64,000 nt of DNA from positions 82,334 through 146,333 of the forward strand of contig CAIODY010000043.1 in NCBI GenBank assembly GCA_903857255.1, written 5' to 3'. Positions 19,720 to 29,822 of the stretch are shown here, piece by piece. The DNA comes from an uncultured bacterium. GTDB lineage: Bacteria; Bacteroidota; Bacteroidia; Chitinophagales; CAIODY01. Both the position numbers and the translations under genes were made by a program. Position 1 is the stretch's first letter; each line of letters begins with the position of its first letter. Under the pieces are notes generated by a model, which searched no databases, was not told the origin of the DNA, and saw nothing but the letters and a program-made list of their open reading frames with translations.

Positions 19720-20619
19720 TTATTGCAAAGAATAGTATTGAAGCGAATATCGGGCTGTTGACATAATCATTAATAAACATTGTTTATCATTGCTAGATAA
19801 TGATGTATCAGATACAATATCATTTTCGATGTCTACAGAATATGTAGCAAAATCGCTGGCAGAATTAGAATTATCAATTGCATCAAAATAGTCGCTCAAT
19901 ACACTATATTGAACATCATTGATGTAACCATCTGAATGCATTTGATACAAAGCACTAGAGCAAGTTGTAGTTGATAAAGAGGCAACGTAGTTAAAATCAG
20001 ATTTTAAAGTAGAATAATTACCGCCAATTATAGAAGAAAATGAGGTTCCTCCAAAGACATTATTACTCGTCAATGTACTAGAAATAAAAGAATAAGTTAC
20101 ACAGTAAGAAAAACTATCATTGATATCTTCATAATTAGATGTATTACTTAATGCACTATTTAGTGTGTAGTAGTGCCAATAGCCTACATAGTCATAAGGA
20201 TTATTTGAATTGGAAACAGTTGATGAGATAGGGAAGGAAATGTTTCTTATTTGGTTATTTGAAGAATTTGAATTATTTTGATAGACCGCCTTCATCGAAC
20301 TAATGATACCACATGTGATTGCTGCGCCAACACCTAATGCTGGATTAATTACCGCTAATGGTGCTCCTTTAGCTGCACCGCTCAAATCATCAAGAATAGT
20401 TTGAAGCCATTGAGGTCGTTTAGTAAAATTATGGGAATGTTCTTTGATGATAAAAGAACTTGTTGTAGTTTTTATTTTCTCTAAAGTTTCTGAACTAACT
20501 TTTGATGTGCTTTGATTGCTAGCAGTTGCTTGCTTATTTATTTCTGATTTTTTACAAGAAAAAAATGTAGCGCTGCTGACTGCTGTAAGGAAAGTTAATC
20601 CTACTAAAATCTTTTTCAT
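19720..20619 (-). CDS. Hypothetical lipoprotein with glycine-rich hydrophobic segment
   Basis: Lipobox-like FFSCKK; GAAKGAPLAVINPALGVGAAITCGI segment; no family recognised. Confidence 0.6.
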   Translation of the reverse strand: MKKILVGLTFLTAVSSATFFSCKKSEINKQATASNQSTSKVSSETLEKIKTTTSSFIIKEHSHNFTKRPQWLQTILDDLSGAAKGAPLAVINPALGVGAAITCGIISSMKAVYQNNSNSSNNQIRNISFPISSTVSNSNNPYDYVGYWHYYTLNSALSNTSNYEDINDSFSYCVTYSFISSTLTSNNVFGGTSFSSIIGGNYSTLKSDFNYVASLSTTTCSSALYQMHSDGYINDVQYSVLSDYFDAIDNSNSASDFATYSVDIENDIVSDTSLSSNDKQCLLMIMSTARYSLQYYSLQ

Positions 20620-20881
20620 TGTTAATTAAGTTTTTGTTTTAAAAAAATTGTTTGCAGCTAATTTAATCACTCACCAACATGAGGAGTATAGCCATCGCCC
20701 GTGTTTTGAGTAAGTTTTTTCAAATCATTTCTTTCAGATTTTCTTCACCGCTTTTTTGTTGCTACATTTTTGTAGTTGATTATTTTTTTCGGTTGAAATC
20801 GGAAATAATATTTCATTAAAAAAACACGACGCAAAAATCTTAATTTCTCTTTTTTCTCACAAGATTTCTTCCTTCACTTGT

Positions 20882-20919
20882 TGTGCAAAATTTTTCACAT
20901 ATTGTGCAATTTATTGCAC
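20882..20919. promoter_or_regulatory. Candidate operator: TGTGCAA repeats and palindrome GTGCAATTTATTGCAC upstream of XRE gene
   Basis: tgtgcaa at 20882 and 20903 (21-bp spacing) and inverted ttgcac ending 20919; perfect 7-bp arms with 2-nt centre at 20904-20919. Confidence 0.55.
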
Positions 20920-20980
20920 TTTTTGTATTTTTTTTTTTTGCAAGTGATTGAAAGTTTTTATTTTTGAAAAAACTTTTTCT

Positions 20981-21238
20981 ATGAATCATAACAAACTACC
21001 TGCAAATATTGGGAGTAAATTAAAAAGATTGAGAGAGATGAAAAGATACAGCCAGCAATACGTTGCAGATGCTGTAAGTATAAGCAGAAGAACTTTAATC
21101 AATATTGAAGCTAATGCTTCTGATACATCAATGGGTACGCTAATTAGTTTAGCCAATGTTTTCGGATTGTCAATAACTGATTTAATCGAAAAATCAGAAG
21201 TTGAATTAGTCAGGAAGGTATTAGAACAAACCGACTAA
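20981..21238 (+). CDS. XRE-family helix-turn-helix transcriptional regulator
   Basis: IGSKLKRLREMKRYSQQYVADAVSISRRTLINIEANASDTSMGTLISLANVFGLSITDLI; start placed at MNHNKL (20981). Confidence 0.9.
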   Translation: MNHNKLPANIGSKLKRLREMKRYSQQYVADAVSISRRTLINIEANASDTSMGTLISLANVFGLSITDLIEKSEVELVRKVLEQTD

Positions 21239-21314
21239 CTTTTTCAAATTATTTCTAACAATTTGAAAACTATTTCTCATTGTTTTCGTATTAATTTATA
21301 GTTTTGAAAGCAAC

Positions 21315-22253
21315 ATGAAAAACCATTTAATCATTTCAAAAAAAATATTTTTCGGCAGCTTAGCAGTGGTCTCAATTTTTATTGCTTCAACTGTAAATGC
21401 ATTTTTAAATAACGAAAAAAAAGTGGCATTTACGCCATCTTCCGAGCCTAAAGATTCGGTGTATGCCATCAATATTCATCCACCAATTTTCCCGAAATCA
21501 GCATCATTTGCTGGTGAAATAGTGCCATTAAATCAACCAGATATTCGTGAGCGATTCGACCGTGAACTCACTATTAATGCCTACTTGCAAGCCAGTGCAA
21601 TTTTAAATTTAAAACAAACTACTCGTTGGTTTCCGCAAATCGAAAACACACTTAGTTCTTATGGTTTGCCCGATGATTTCAAATACTTATGTATGGCTGA
21701 AAGTGCTTTGCAGCCCGTTGCATCAAGAGTTGGCGCAGCTGGCTTTTGGCAATTCATGGACGAAACAGGAAGGAAATATGGGTTAGAAATTAATGACGAA
21801 GTGGATGAAAGGTATAATGTAGAAAAATCAACCGAGGCAGCTTGCGCTTATTTAAGTAAAATAAAAAATATGCTCGGAAGCTGGACATTGGCTGCTGCGG
21901 CTTACAATTGCGGCGAAGGGGGAACGCAAAGATTTATGGCGCAACAACATCAAAATAATTACTACGATTTGTTGTTGCCCGAAGAAACGATGCGTTATGT
22001 TTTCAGAATCTTGGCGATAAAAGAAATTTATACGCATCCGTTGCGTTACGGATTTAATTTGAATGAATCAGATTTTTATCCTCCCTATAGTTTTAAAAAT
22101 GTTGAGGTAAATTCAACTATTGAAGATTTGGCGCAATTTGCCATCGACAATGGAACTAACTATAAAATGCTGAAAATGCTGAATCCATGGCTGCGTAAGC
22201 CTTATTTAAAAAACTTAAAACACAAGTCTTACACTATTAAATTGCCAGCTTAA
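21315..22253 (+). CDS. Lytic transglycosylase (SLT domain; MltD-like)
   Basis: LPDDFKYLCMAESALQPVASRVGAAGFWQFMDETGRKYGL...AAAAYNCGEGG; LysM-like C-term. Confidence 0.9.
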   Translation: MKNHLIISKKIFFGSLAVVSIFIASTVNAFLNNEKKVAFTPSSEPKDSVYAINIHPPIFPKSASFAGEIVPLNQPDIRERFDRELTINAYLQASAILNLKQTTRWFPQIENTLSSYGLPDDFKYLCMAESALQPVASRVGAAGFWQFMDETGRKYGLEINDEVDERYNVEKSTEAACAYLSKIKNMLGSWTLAAAAYNCGEGGTQRFMAQQHQNNYYDLLLPEETMRYVFRILAIKEIYTHPLRYGFNLNESDFYPPYSFKNVEVNSTIEDLAQFAIDNGTNYKMLKMLNPWLRKPYLKNLKHKSYTIKLPA

Positions 22254-22330
22254 TTGATGGCGAAGAAAAATTTTCTTTCTCAAATATTTCACCAACTTTG
22301 CGTTTCAAATTCTTCAAATAAATTTTTTCA

Positions 22331-23332
22331 ATGAAAAAAATATTCTTGTTGCTGTTTACTGTTTTTTTATTTGCTCATGTATTTGCTGATAAAAACACAA
22401 AAAAAGAAAAAGTTACTTTCACCGTTCACATGCGAAATGGCGATGTGATTTCGGGTACGACATCTATCAGAACGCTGATTGTTAGTACATCTTATGGTCC
22501 ATTAGCTTTTCCAATCACTGCCATCAACAATATCAAAGTGGGGATTTATAATCCTGAATTGGATAAAGAAGGCATCACTAAATTGCTCGACCAATTGTAT
22601 AACATGAAACCCGAAGTGCAAAAAAATGCCTTTGAAAGCCTGATGCAACAAGAGCCCAGCGCAATTGCTGTGATAAAAGATTACATGAATAGCGAAAATT
22701 ACACAGTAACATCTTCACCAGAATATAGTGTTGAAGCGGCTTTGCAGCAGCTAATTTCTTTTTACAATGTGGATGAAAAATCGCCAATGGATGATGTGAT
22801 AAAATTTGATGACAATTATTCAGTAGAAGGCGTTTGTAATTTTTCAGGAAATATTCAGTTAGAAACTGCTTATGGAAATATTGAATTGCAACGCAAAAGT
22901 ATTGTTAGCATTGATGTTGCAAGCGAAATGCCTGATGAAGGTAATACTAAAACTTTCATTTTAAATGCTAATAAGAATATTTCAGGCAATGCTGATGGTG
23001 GATTTTTTAGCACCGGAATTAATGTGAAAGAAGGCAAAACAGTTATCATTACGGCCAACGGAAAAGTAGTATTAGCAAGCCTTTCGAATAATTCATACAC
23101 ACCCGATGGTGGTGTGAATGGTGCACCAGCACCAAGCGATGGTGGTACCAATGCCCCTTCGTATGGGCACGTGGTTTTTAAAATCGGTGAAAATGGTCAA
23201 ATCACTAAAGCAGGAGCCAGCTATAGAGGTAAGGCTGCCACATCAGGTGTTTTGTATTTGGCTATTTATGAAACAGTTTTTAATGCTGCCAATTCAGGCA
23301 CTTACAAAGTGAAAGTGAGAGTGATGGATTGA
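22331..23332 (+). CDS. Secreted protein with LecA(PA-IL)-like C-terminal beta-sandwich domain
   Basis: Signal peptide; C-term FFSTGINVKEGKTVIITANGKVVLAS...GHVVFKIGENGQ...SGVLYLAIYETVFNAANSGTYKVKVRV resembles the PA-IL-like fold. Confidence 0.55.
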   Translation: MKKIFLLLFTVFLFAHVFADKNTKKEKVTFTVHMRNGDVISGTTSIRTLIVSTSYGPLAFPITAINNIKVGIYNPELDKEGITKLLDQLYNMKPEVQKNAFESLMQQEPSAIAVIKDYMNSENYTVTSSPEYSVEAALQQLISFYNVDEKSPMDDVIKFDDNYSVEGVCNFSGNIQLETAYGNIELQRKSIVSIDVASEMPDEGNTKTFILNANKNISGNADGGFFSTGINVKEGKTVIITANGKVVLASLSNNSYTPDGGVNGAPAPSDGGTNAPSYGHVVFKIGENGQITKAGASYRGKAATSGVLYLAIYETVFNAANSGTYKVKVRVMD

Positions 23333-23480
23333 TGCAATTTTCAAATTGCAAATTACTTCTGTTGATTCCGACAATACGATTTTACACGTAAAAATTTACA
23401 AGAACAAACTTACTCTGAAAGCCTTATTGGCACTGTATTTTTGTATCGAGGTTATAATTAAAAAGTAACACTTTTTGAAA

Positions 23481-23516
23481 GTCCGTTAGTTCGTGGTTGA
23501 CTAGCGGATTTTTTTT
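23481..23516 (+). terminator. Stem-loop terminator
   Basis: gtccgttagttcgtggttgactagcggatttttttt. Confidence 0.6.
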
Positions 23517-23520
23517 ATTT

Positions 23521-25305
23521 TCAATAAATCACCACTACATTTCCTTGCTGCACAAATTTTTTACCATCAGGTTTTTGGAAAGTAATTAAATAAGTATAGT
23601 TGCCTTGTGGTACCTCTGTTCCGTTGAAAGTGCCGTTCCAGCCAGTATTGTAATCGTTGCTGATAAAAATCTTTTCGCCGTAACGATTAAAAATAATCAT
23701 TTGATAATTTTCAATATCGGGAAAGGTGATGATAGGTTTGAACAAATTATTTTTTCCTTTCGGAAAAATTGTGTTGGGAGCAAAAAATTCAGAATAACAA
23801 TGAGCACACCAATCATTTGATAAACTAATATTATTGCTTGGTACAAATAATTTATTAGCAAAGCTGAAATGCGCCTGTATTCTATAACAGAAGCTGTCGG
23901 GCGATGTTGCGAATTGCTGTAAATTATCATTGAAAGTAAATGTTGCGGAATCTACATTCCCAATTTGAACAAACGATTGTCCACCATTATTGCTCCGCAA
24001 AATATCGTAAGAATGAACTATAGCACTATCAACGTGAAATGGATTCCATTTCAAAGTTGTTGAATTGCTGCCATTAATATCACCGCTTAAAAAAATGGTG
24101 TTGCAATGCGTACCTGAAAAAACTTTTCCGCAACTATCAACCGATTCAATGAAATAATACATGGGTTTTTGATGAACCAATGCTGTCGCATCATTGGTTG
24201 TAATTGGCGACAATAAAGGCTTTGCAGAATTAACTGATTGAATAAAACTATAGTTACTGTTGGTAGTACTTCGTAAAATATTAAACGATTCTAAATCAGC
24301 AGTAACATCAGGTACAAAAATAATTTGCACTGAATTGTTTTGAAAAACTGATGCGTTCTGATACATGGTGTAAGCAGGTGGTTGCACCACATTTATTTTT
24401 ATGCAAACTTCGTTTGAAATAGAAGTATCATTCAAAATATTTTCACGGGCTTTTACAAAAAAACAAAGTGAATCGCCATCATGCACACTATTGAAAGTAT
24501 AACTAAGTGTAGTTGCATTTAAAGTTTGAACCTTTGCAAACCCAGCACCATTAATGTTTTCATAAATTTCATATTGCTTCACACCCTTCTGCCAATTTTT
24601 ATAATCATTCCAATTTAAAGTGATAGAATGGTTGCATCTGTTTTGTACTATTTGCAAAAAAACTGTGTATTGAGGTAGCATACTAAACGGTCCCAATGAA
24701 CCACAACTATCCAAAGCAGCGATTGAAAATGCCGCCGATTGTGTATTGGGGTTATAACCCGAAATTAAGTCCGAATCAGTTTTATAACCAAAAACAGTAT
24801 CAATTTTTAGGTATTTATTTTGTGTCGCGTCATAATAGTAAATGATATAAGCAAAAGTTTGTGCCGATGCACTTGGCGACCAATTCATCAAAATCAGATT
24901 TCCATTTACAGTTACAAAATTAATTATTGGAACATCGGGTGTATTGACATTAAGATTAGCTGTATCTGAATAAGAATAAATACTGCCACCTCCGCAATTA
25001 CATTCTGTTTCAATAAAATAAAGAAATGAATCATGAGGAAATGTGGGGTTAACACCAATTATAGTGTCGATAGTTTTAGTCGAATTATTTACTGTTCCCA
25101 CCAAAACAAAAGGAGCTCTGTTTTTTGAGGAATAAATTTTATAATCCACAAAACAACCTACTGGACAAGGGTTTGAAGGTACATTCCATCTTAACACAAC
25201 ACTCCCATTTCCTAAACTGCTCACACAATTCAAATGCACCGCTGCTTGCGAAAATACAAGCGATGGAAAAAAAACAAGTAACAATATTTTTAACAACTTT
25301 CGCAA
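23521..25305 (-). CDS. T9SS type B / gliding-motility-associated C-terminal domain protein with FN3-like repeats
   Basis: Signal peptide; C-term FFAPNTIFPKGKNNLFKPIITFPDIENYQMIIFNRYGEKIFISNDYNTGWNGTFNGTEVPQGNYTYLITF. Confidence 0.85.
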   Translation of the reverse strand: MRKLLKILLLVFFPSLVFSQAAVHLNCVSSLGNGSVVLRWNVPSNPCPVGCFVDYKIYSSKNRAPFVLVGTVNNSTKTIDTIIGVNPTFPHDSFLYFIETECNCGGGSIYSYSDTANLNVNTPDVPIINFVTVNGNLILMNWSPSASAQTFAYIIYYYDATQNKYLKIDTVFGYKTDSDLISGYNPNTQSAAFSIAALDSCGSLGPFSMLPQYTVFLQIVQNRCNHSITLNWNDYKNWQKGVKQYEIYENINGAGFAKVQTLNATTLSYTFNSVHDGDSLCFFVKARENILNDTSISNEVCIKINVVQPPAYTMYQNASVFQNNSVQIIFVPDVTADLESFNILRSTTNSNYSFIQSVNSAKPLLSPITTNDATALVHQKPMYYFIESVDSCGKVFSGTHCNTIFLSGDINGSNSTTLKWNPFHVDSAIVHSYDILRSNNGGQSFVQIGNVDSATFTFNDNLQQFATSPDSFCYRIQAHFSFANKLFVPSNNISLSNDWCAHCYSEFFAPNTIFPKGKNNLFKPIITFPDIENYQMIIFNRYGEKIFISNDYNTGWNGTFNGTEVPQGNYTYLITFQKPDGKKFVQQGNVVVIY

Positions 25306-25406
25306 TTTGAAATTTAGCTTTAGATATAAGACAACAAAAATCGTGAAAACGTTTTCTTCAAAAAAACTCTTTACAAACTTGATGAACTTTCAACTTTACA
25401 AACTGC

Positions 25407-26681
25407 CTATCCTACAGCCACCTCCACCATTTTATTTTTGTCGAAATATTTTTGAGCACAATTTAAAACATCATCAATGCCAGCATTTCTAATGGTTTCA
25501 ATGGCTTCGTAGTAATCTTGCAAAGTTAATCCTTGTTGCAAATACGATAAATATAACGAGCTCATTTGAAAAATATTTCCAAGGTCTTCTAAGTAACTGC
25601 CGAGCATATAATTTTTCACTTTATCCAATTCATCAGCATCCACTTTTTCGTTTTGTAGAATTTCAATTTCCTTATAAATTTCATTGATAGCATCATCGCA
25701 AACTTCGCTACCCACTTCGGTTTTGATGTAATGATAGCTGCTCAATTTATTGAAAGAAACACCTGAATGTATGCCATAAGTGTAGCCTTTATCTTCTCTA
25801 ATATTCATCATCAATCGGCTGCCGAAATAGCCACCAAATATGGTGTTGGTTAATCTTAAAATATTTGCATCAGCATGTTTTCTGTTGATAGTATGTTGCC
25901 CAATGCGAATGCTGCTTTGCACCGCATTTTCACGGCTTTGATGAATTTTTCTTTCTTCCGAAATTACGCTCTCTGGAAATTGAATGGGCTGCAAAGCTTT
26001 GCTGTTCCAATGTTTCGAGCTGAACAAATTTTCAATTTCTTTCAACATTGAATCATCGACATCACCAGCTAACAATGCTAAAGCATTGTTGGGTACATAA
26101 AATTGCTGATGAAATGATTTCAATTCATCGGCTGAAACACTGTCGTAATCAGCTTCTTCCACCATTCTACCATACGGATGATTTGCACCAAATAGTTTAT
26201 TGCTGAAAATTCTTTTGCATAAATATTCAGGCTTTTGCATGCTTTGCCGAAAACTATCTTTGCTGCGATGCACATTATTTTGCAATTCTTTTTCGCTAAA
26301 AGTGGGTTGCAAAATCATTTCCTGAATCATGGGCAGCAAGGCTTTGAAATGTTTTTTCAAACCTGTAAAACCAATTATAGCTTCATCGCTTCCGCAATTT
26401 AATTTTAGTGTTGCGCCATAAAAATCGAAGTGGTCGGCAATTTGCAAACCACTGTGCAACGCTGTTCCTTCCTGCATTTGCCGATTTGCAAAGGATGCTA
26501 CCAGCATTTTATTTTCAACAATACTACCTGCATTAACGCTGATGGTAAAATCAATAATTGGTGAATTGTGCAATGGCAGCACATTTACAGTCATGCCATT
26601 ATCCAAGGTTGATTTTTCTAAAACAGGAATTTTAATTTCGGGAATCGGCTGAAAAGCCGGAGCTATGGTTCTATTGAGCAT
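25407..26681 (-). CDS. M16 family peptidase-like protein lacking HxxEH (probably non-catalytic)
   Basis: M16 architecture (NNALALLAGDV...; GGYFGSRLMMNIREDKGYTYGIHSG); ASFANRQMQEGT at the position of the HxxEH motif. Confidence 0.88.
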   Translation of the reverse strand: MLNRTIAPAFQPIPEIKIPVLEKSTLDNGMTVNVLPLHNSPIIDFTISVNAGSIVENKMLVASFANRQMQEGTALHSGLQIADHFDFYGATLKLNCGSDEAIIGFTGLKKHFKALLPMIQEMILQPTFSEKELQNNVHRSKDSFRQSMQKPEYLCKRIFSNKLFGANHPYGRMVEEADYDSVSADELKSFHQQFYVPNNALALLAGDVDDSMLKEIENLFSSKHWNSKALQPIQFPESVISEERKIHQSRENAVQSSIRIGQHTINRKHADANILRLTNTIFGGYFGSRLMMNIREDKGYTYGIHSGVSFNKLSSYHYIKTEVGSEVCDDAINEIYKEIEILQNEKVDADELDKVKNYMLGSYLEDLGNIFQMSSLYLSYLQQGLTLQDYYEAIETIRNAGIDDVLNCAQKYFDKNKMVEVAVG

Positions 26682-26683
26682 GT

Positions 26684-27109
26684 TTAAATTTCTTTTGGGT
26701 TTATTTTTTTCCTTGATTGCTTTTTTTCGCCAACCACTTTTTTGCTTTTTATTCTTTTCTCTTTTGCTGCTTTTGTCACTTTTGTTTTCAGTCGTTTTTT
26801 CTTTGGTGTTAAAGCTTTTTCAATAACCGCTAAAAACTTTCTTTGCACTTTTTCTTTGTTGCCCAACTGGCTTCTATCCGTTTGATTTTGCAACTGCAAA
26901 ATGCCTTCGCTACTCATTTTGGTGGCTAATTTTTCGCTAACGATTTTCTTTTGTTCGTCGGTTAAAACTTTGCTTTGCCAAACATCAAAATACAACTCGG
27001 CTTGCGAAGCCACTTTGTTCACATTTTGCCCGCCTGCGCCGCTGCTGCGAACAAATTTTATTTTGCATTCTTTAAGTAGGCTGTTGTGTTTATTTAAAAC
27101 TTGATGCAT
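26684..27109 (-). CDS. arfB: Alternative ribosome-rescue factor ArfB (peptidyl-tRNA hydrolase-like)
   Basis: FVRSSGAGGQNVNKVASQAELYFDV (GGQ motif) and basic C-terminal tail. Confidence 0.92.
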   Translation of the reverse strand: MHQVLNKHNSLLKECKIKFVRSSGAGGQNVNKVASQAELYFDVWQSKVLTDEQKKIVSEKLATKMSSEGILQLQNQTDRSQLGNKEKVQRKFLAVIEKALTPKKKRLKTKVTKAAKEKRIKSKKVVGEKKQSRKKINPKEI

Positions 27110-27152
27110 TGGTTTGTGCTAAACAACACGATAAATAAATTTAGGCTGGGAA

Positions 27153-28484
27153 TTATTCTTTCACAAATTTTGCGGTATGAATCATTGCTTTTTCATCAGT
27201 TGCTTTGAGGAAATAAATGCCAGACGTTAATTCGTTTGTTGCAAATGATGCGTTATAAATTATTGGCTCAAACACAGTTCTGCCAAGCAAATCAATGATT
27301 TCAACTTTTTTGATTTTAACATCGGTATTCAAAATTTTTAGTTCATCGGTGCAAGGATTTGGAGCGATAATTAATTTATTACTCAAATCATTTAATATTG
27401 ATGAAACACCTGAATTTGCTTGACGACAAGTGTATTGTATTTTGTAAAACAAAGTTCGGTCGGTATGTGAATATGGTGATTTGAAACTAACGGAATACAT
27501 GTCATCAAGTGTGGGGTGGTAAACAACTAACGAATCATAATTCCCTGATAAAATAGGCGTTGTGTTTCCAACTTTATTCCAAGTATAATTGCTGTAACCT
27601 GCTGGGGCTATTAATCTTGCTGCTGTATCGCCTTGACAAAATAAAGTTTGAGGATAAAAAAGTGTATCAAAATCAATGTAAGCATAACCTGCATGAGCAC
27701 CTAATGCACAATCGCTTGTGGTTAAATCTAATTCTATATCATGGTTATAATAACTGCTCAAGTCCATCGAAAATGGAAGCCAATTTGTACACAAAAAAGT
27801 ATCGAGCGTATTAGTAGTATCTTTTACAATAAACCAACCCAATGGCGGATTGCTGGGTTTAGGAGTTGAAATAATTAATGAGAAAGTATCTTTTACTTTT
27901 GATGCATAATGATTGCCAACAGGACCTAAATCGTACAACAAAAATTCTAATCGAGGTTCTTGACAATAATCATGACCAGGTGGTAAATCTAAAACTGCTG
28001 AATATTTATAGGTTAAGAATTGATTTTGATGAGTAACAGCAAATTGAACACTCACAGTTTCTGCGCTGTCATTGATTTGGTCATCGCCCAATTTTAAAGA
28101 GTATTTATTATTTAAAATTGTTGGGCAAACAACTGGTAAATGAGTAATTGGGTCAACTCCAATTGAGGAAGTGTATAAAAGATTTGAATAAATAGAAGTA
28201 GAAGTATCAACTATTTTGATTCTGAAGTTGGTTAAAATTTGTTGGTTGAACCCTACATTGTAGCAAGTTTGAATTGGGTCAAACGGATTAGAGTTTGAAA
28301 CTTGATAGCTACAATTACCGCCAGTTGTAGCCGTGCCTGGATTCCCCATCGTACATAAAGTATCACCACTGATAAACGATTGCCAACCAGTCAAATCACC
28401 GCCATCAAAACCAATGTTGGAAGGAATTTGAGCTTTTACTGAAAATGAAAAAAGAACAAACAAAATGATTAAAAAGTTTTTCAT
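27153..28484 (-). CDS. Secreted T9SS type A sorting domain-containing protein
   Basis: Signal peptide at MKNFLIILFVLFSFSVKAQ (start 28484); C-term IAPNPCTDELKI...IDLLGRTVF...LTSGIYFLKATD. Confidence 0.82.
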   Translation of the reverse strand: MKNFLIILFVLFSFSVKAQIPSNIGFDGGDLTGWQSFISGDTLCTMGNPGTATTGGNCSYQVSNSNPFDPIQTCYNVGFNQQILTNFRIKIVDTSTSIYSNLLYTSSIGVDPITHLPVVCPTILNNKYSLKLGDDQINDSAETVSVQFAVTHQNQFLTYKYSAVLDLPPGHDYCQEPRLEFLLYDLGPVGNHYASKVKDTFSLIISTPKPSNPPLGWFIVKDTTNTLDTFLCTNWLPFSMDLSSYYNHDIELDLTTSDCALGAHAGYAYIDFDTLFYPQTLFCQGDTAARLIAPAGYSNYTWNKVGNTTPILSGNYDSLVVYHPTLDDMYSVSFKSPYSHTDRTLFYKIQYTCRQANSGVSSILNDLSNKLIIAPNPCTDELKILNTDVKIKKVEIIDLLGRTVFEPIIYNASFATNELTSGIYFLKATDEKAMIHTAKFVKE

Positions 28485-28535
28485 GATTTTTTGATTTTGT
28501 TTCCAAATATAATTATTCCGTTCCATAATCACAAA

Positions 28536-29783
28536 TTATTTCACCGCTTCATAATACATCGTGCTGCAATTTTCTTTTCTAAAAATTTCTTTTGCTACCC
28601 GTTGCACATCTTGTGTGGTTACTTTTTGATAATGTTCAAAATCAGTATTGATGCGGTTTGCATCGTTGAACAACAATTCGTAGTAAGCCAAACTAAATAC
28701 TCGTTCGCCCAAATCAACATTGCTGAATTGATGCGTTGATTCAATTTTGTTTTTCACTTTTTGCAATTCCTGTTCATCAATTTTTGAGTGGCACAATTTT
28801 TCAATTTCGGCAAACACAGCATCTTCGGCACTTTCAAACGAAATATTGGGCAATAATTTTCCACTTATTTTCACCAATCCTGGGTCGTGATTGCCTGTGT
28901 GATAACAACTGATGTTGCCAAACAACGGATTATCTTTCACCAATCGTTGATACATTCTACTGCTTTTTCCGTTGCTCAATAAATCGGTAATAATATCCAT
29001 CGCATAAAAATCAGGATGCGTTCTTTCCAAAGCATGAAAACTCATGTAAAACGCATTGGTAGCCACTTTACGTTGCACTTTCAAATTTCTATAAGCAGTT
29101 TGGGCTGGCTCTTTTGGTAAATTTCTTACAGGCACTTCACCCATTTTTATTTCACCAAAATATTTTTCTACCAATGGCAAAATTTCATTTTCACTCATCG
29201 GGCTGCAAATTGCTAGGATAGCATTGTTGGGCAAATAATGTTTTTTGAAAAATGCTTTTACATCTTTCAAAGTAGCATCCTCAATATGTTTCAAGCTTGC
29301 ACCAATAGTGGGCCAGCGATAAGGATGAACCTTGAAACACAACTCACTCATCAAATGCGAAACATCACCATAAGGCTGATTGATGTAGTGTTCTTTGTAT
29401 TCTTCGCTCACCACTTTTCGTTGCGTTTCCAACGATTCAGGATTAAAAGCCAAACTCAACATTCTGTCCGATTCTAACCACAAAGCGGTTTCAATATTTT
29501 GCGCTGGCATCACTTCATAATAGTTGGTGATATCGGTATTGGTGAATGCATTATTTTTTCCGCCAGCCATTTCAATTGGCTCGTCAAACGATTCTATATT
29601 GATACTTCCACCAAACATCAAATGTTCAAAAAGATGTGCAAAGCCAGTCTTGTCGGGGCTTTCATCGCGGCTGCCCACATCATACAAAATATTTACAACA
29701 GCCATCGGTGTAGTTTTATCTTGTTGAATTATCAATCGCAAACCATTTTTTAAAGTGTGTTTGCTGAATTCTATTTTATCCAT
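28536..29783 (-). CDS. M16 family zinc peptidase (catalytic)
   Basis: GFAHLFEHLMFGGS (HxxEH) with downstream glutamate region; insulinase family architecture. Confidence 0.94.
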   Translation of the reverse strand: MDKIEFSKHTLKNGLRLIIQQDKTTPMAVVNILYDVGSRDESPDKTGFAHLFEHLMFGGSINIESFDEPIEMAGGKNNAFTNTDITNYYEVMPAQNIETALWLESDRMLSLAFNPESLETQRKVVSEEYKEHYINQPYGDVSHLMSELCFKVHPYRWPTIGASLKHIEDATLKDVKAFFKKHYLPNNAILAICSPMSENEILPLVEKYFGEIKMGEVPVRNLPKEPAQTAYRNLKVQRKVATNAFYMSFHALERTHPDFYAMDIITDLLSNGKSSRMYQRLVKDNPLFGNISCYHTGNHDPGLVKISGKLLPNISFESAEDAVFAEIEKLCHSKIDEQELQKVKNKIESTHQFSNVDLGERVFSLAYYELLFNDANRINTDFEHYQKVTTQDVQRVAKEIFRKENCSTMYYEAVK

Positions 29784-29822
29784 TTAATATTTTTTTGAAA
29801 GAAATCTTTTACCCAACAACAA

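Noticed and set aside
20928-20940. T-run (tttttttttttt) before the XRE gene as a terminator
   Set aside because: No supporting GC stem immediately upstream; probably AT-rich promoter spacer
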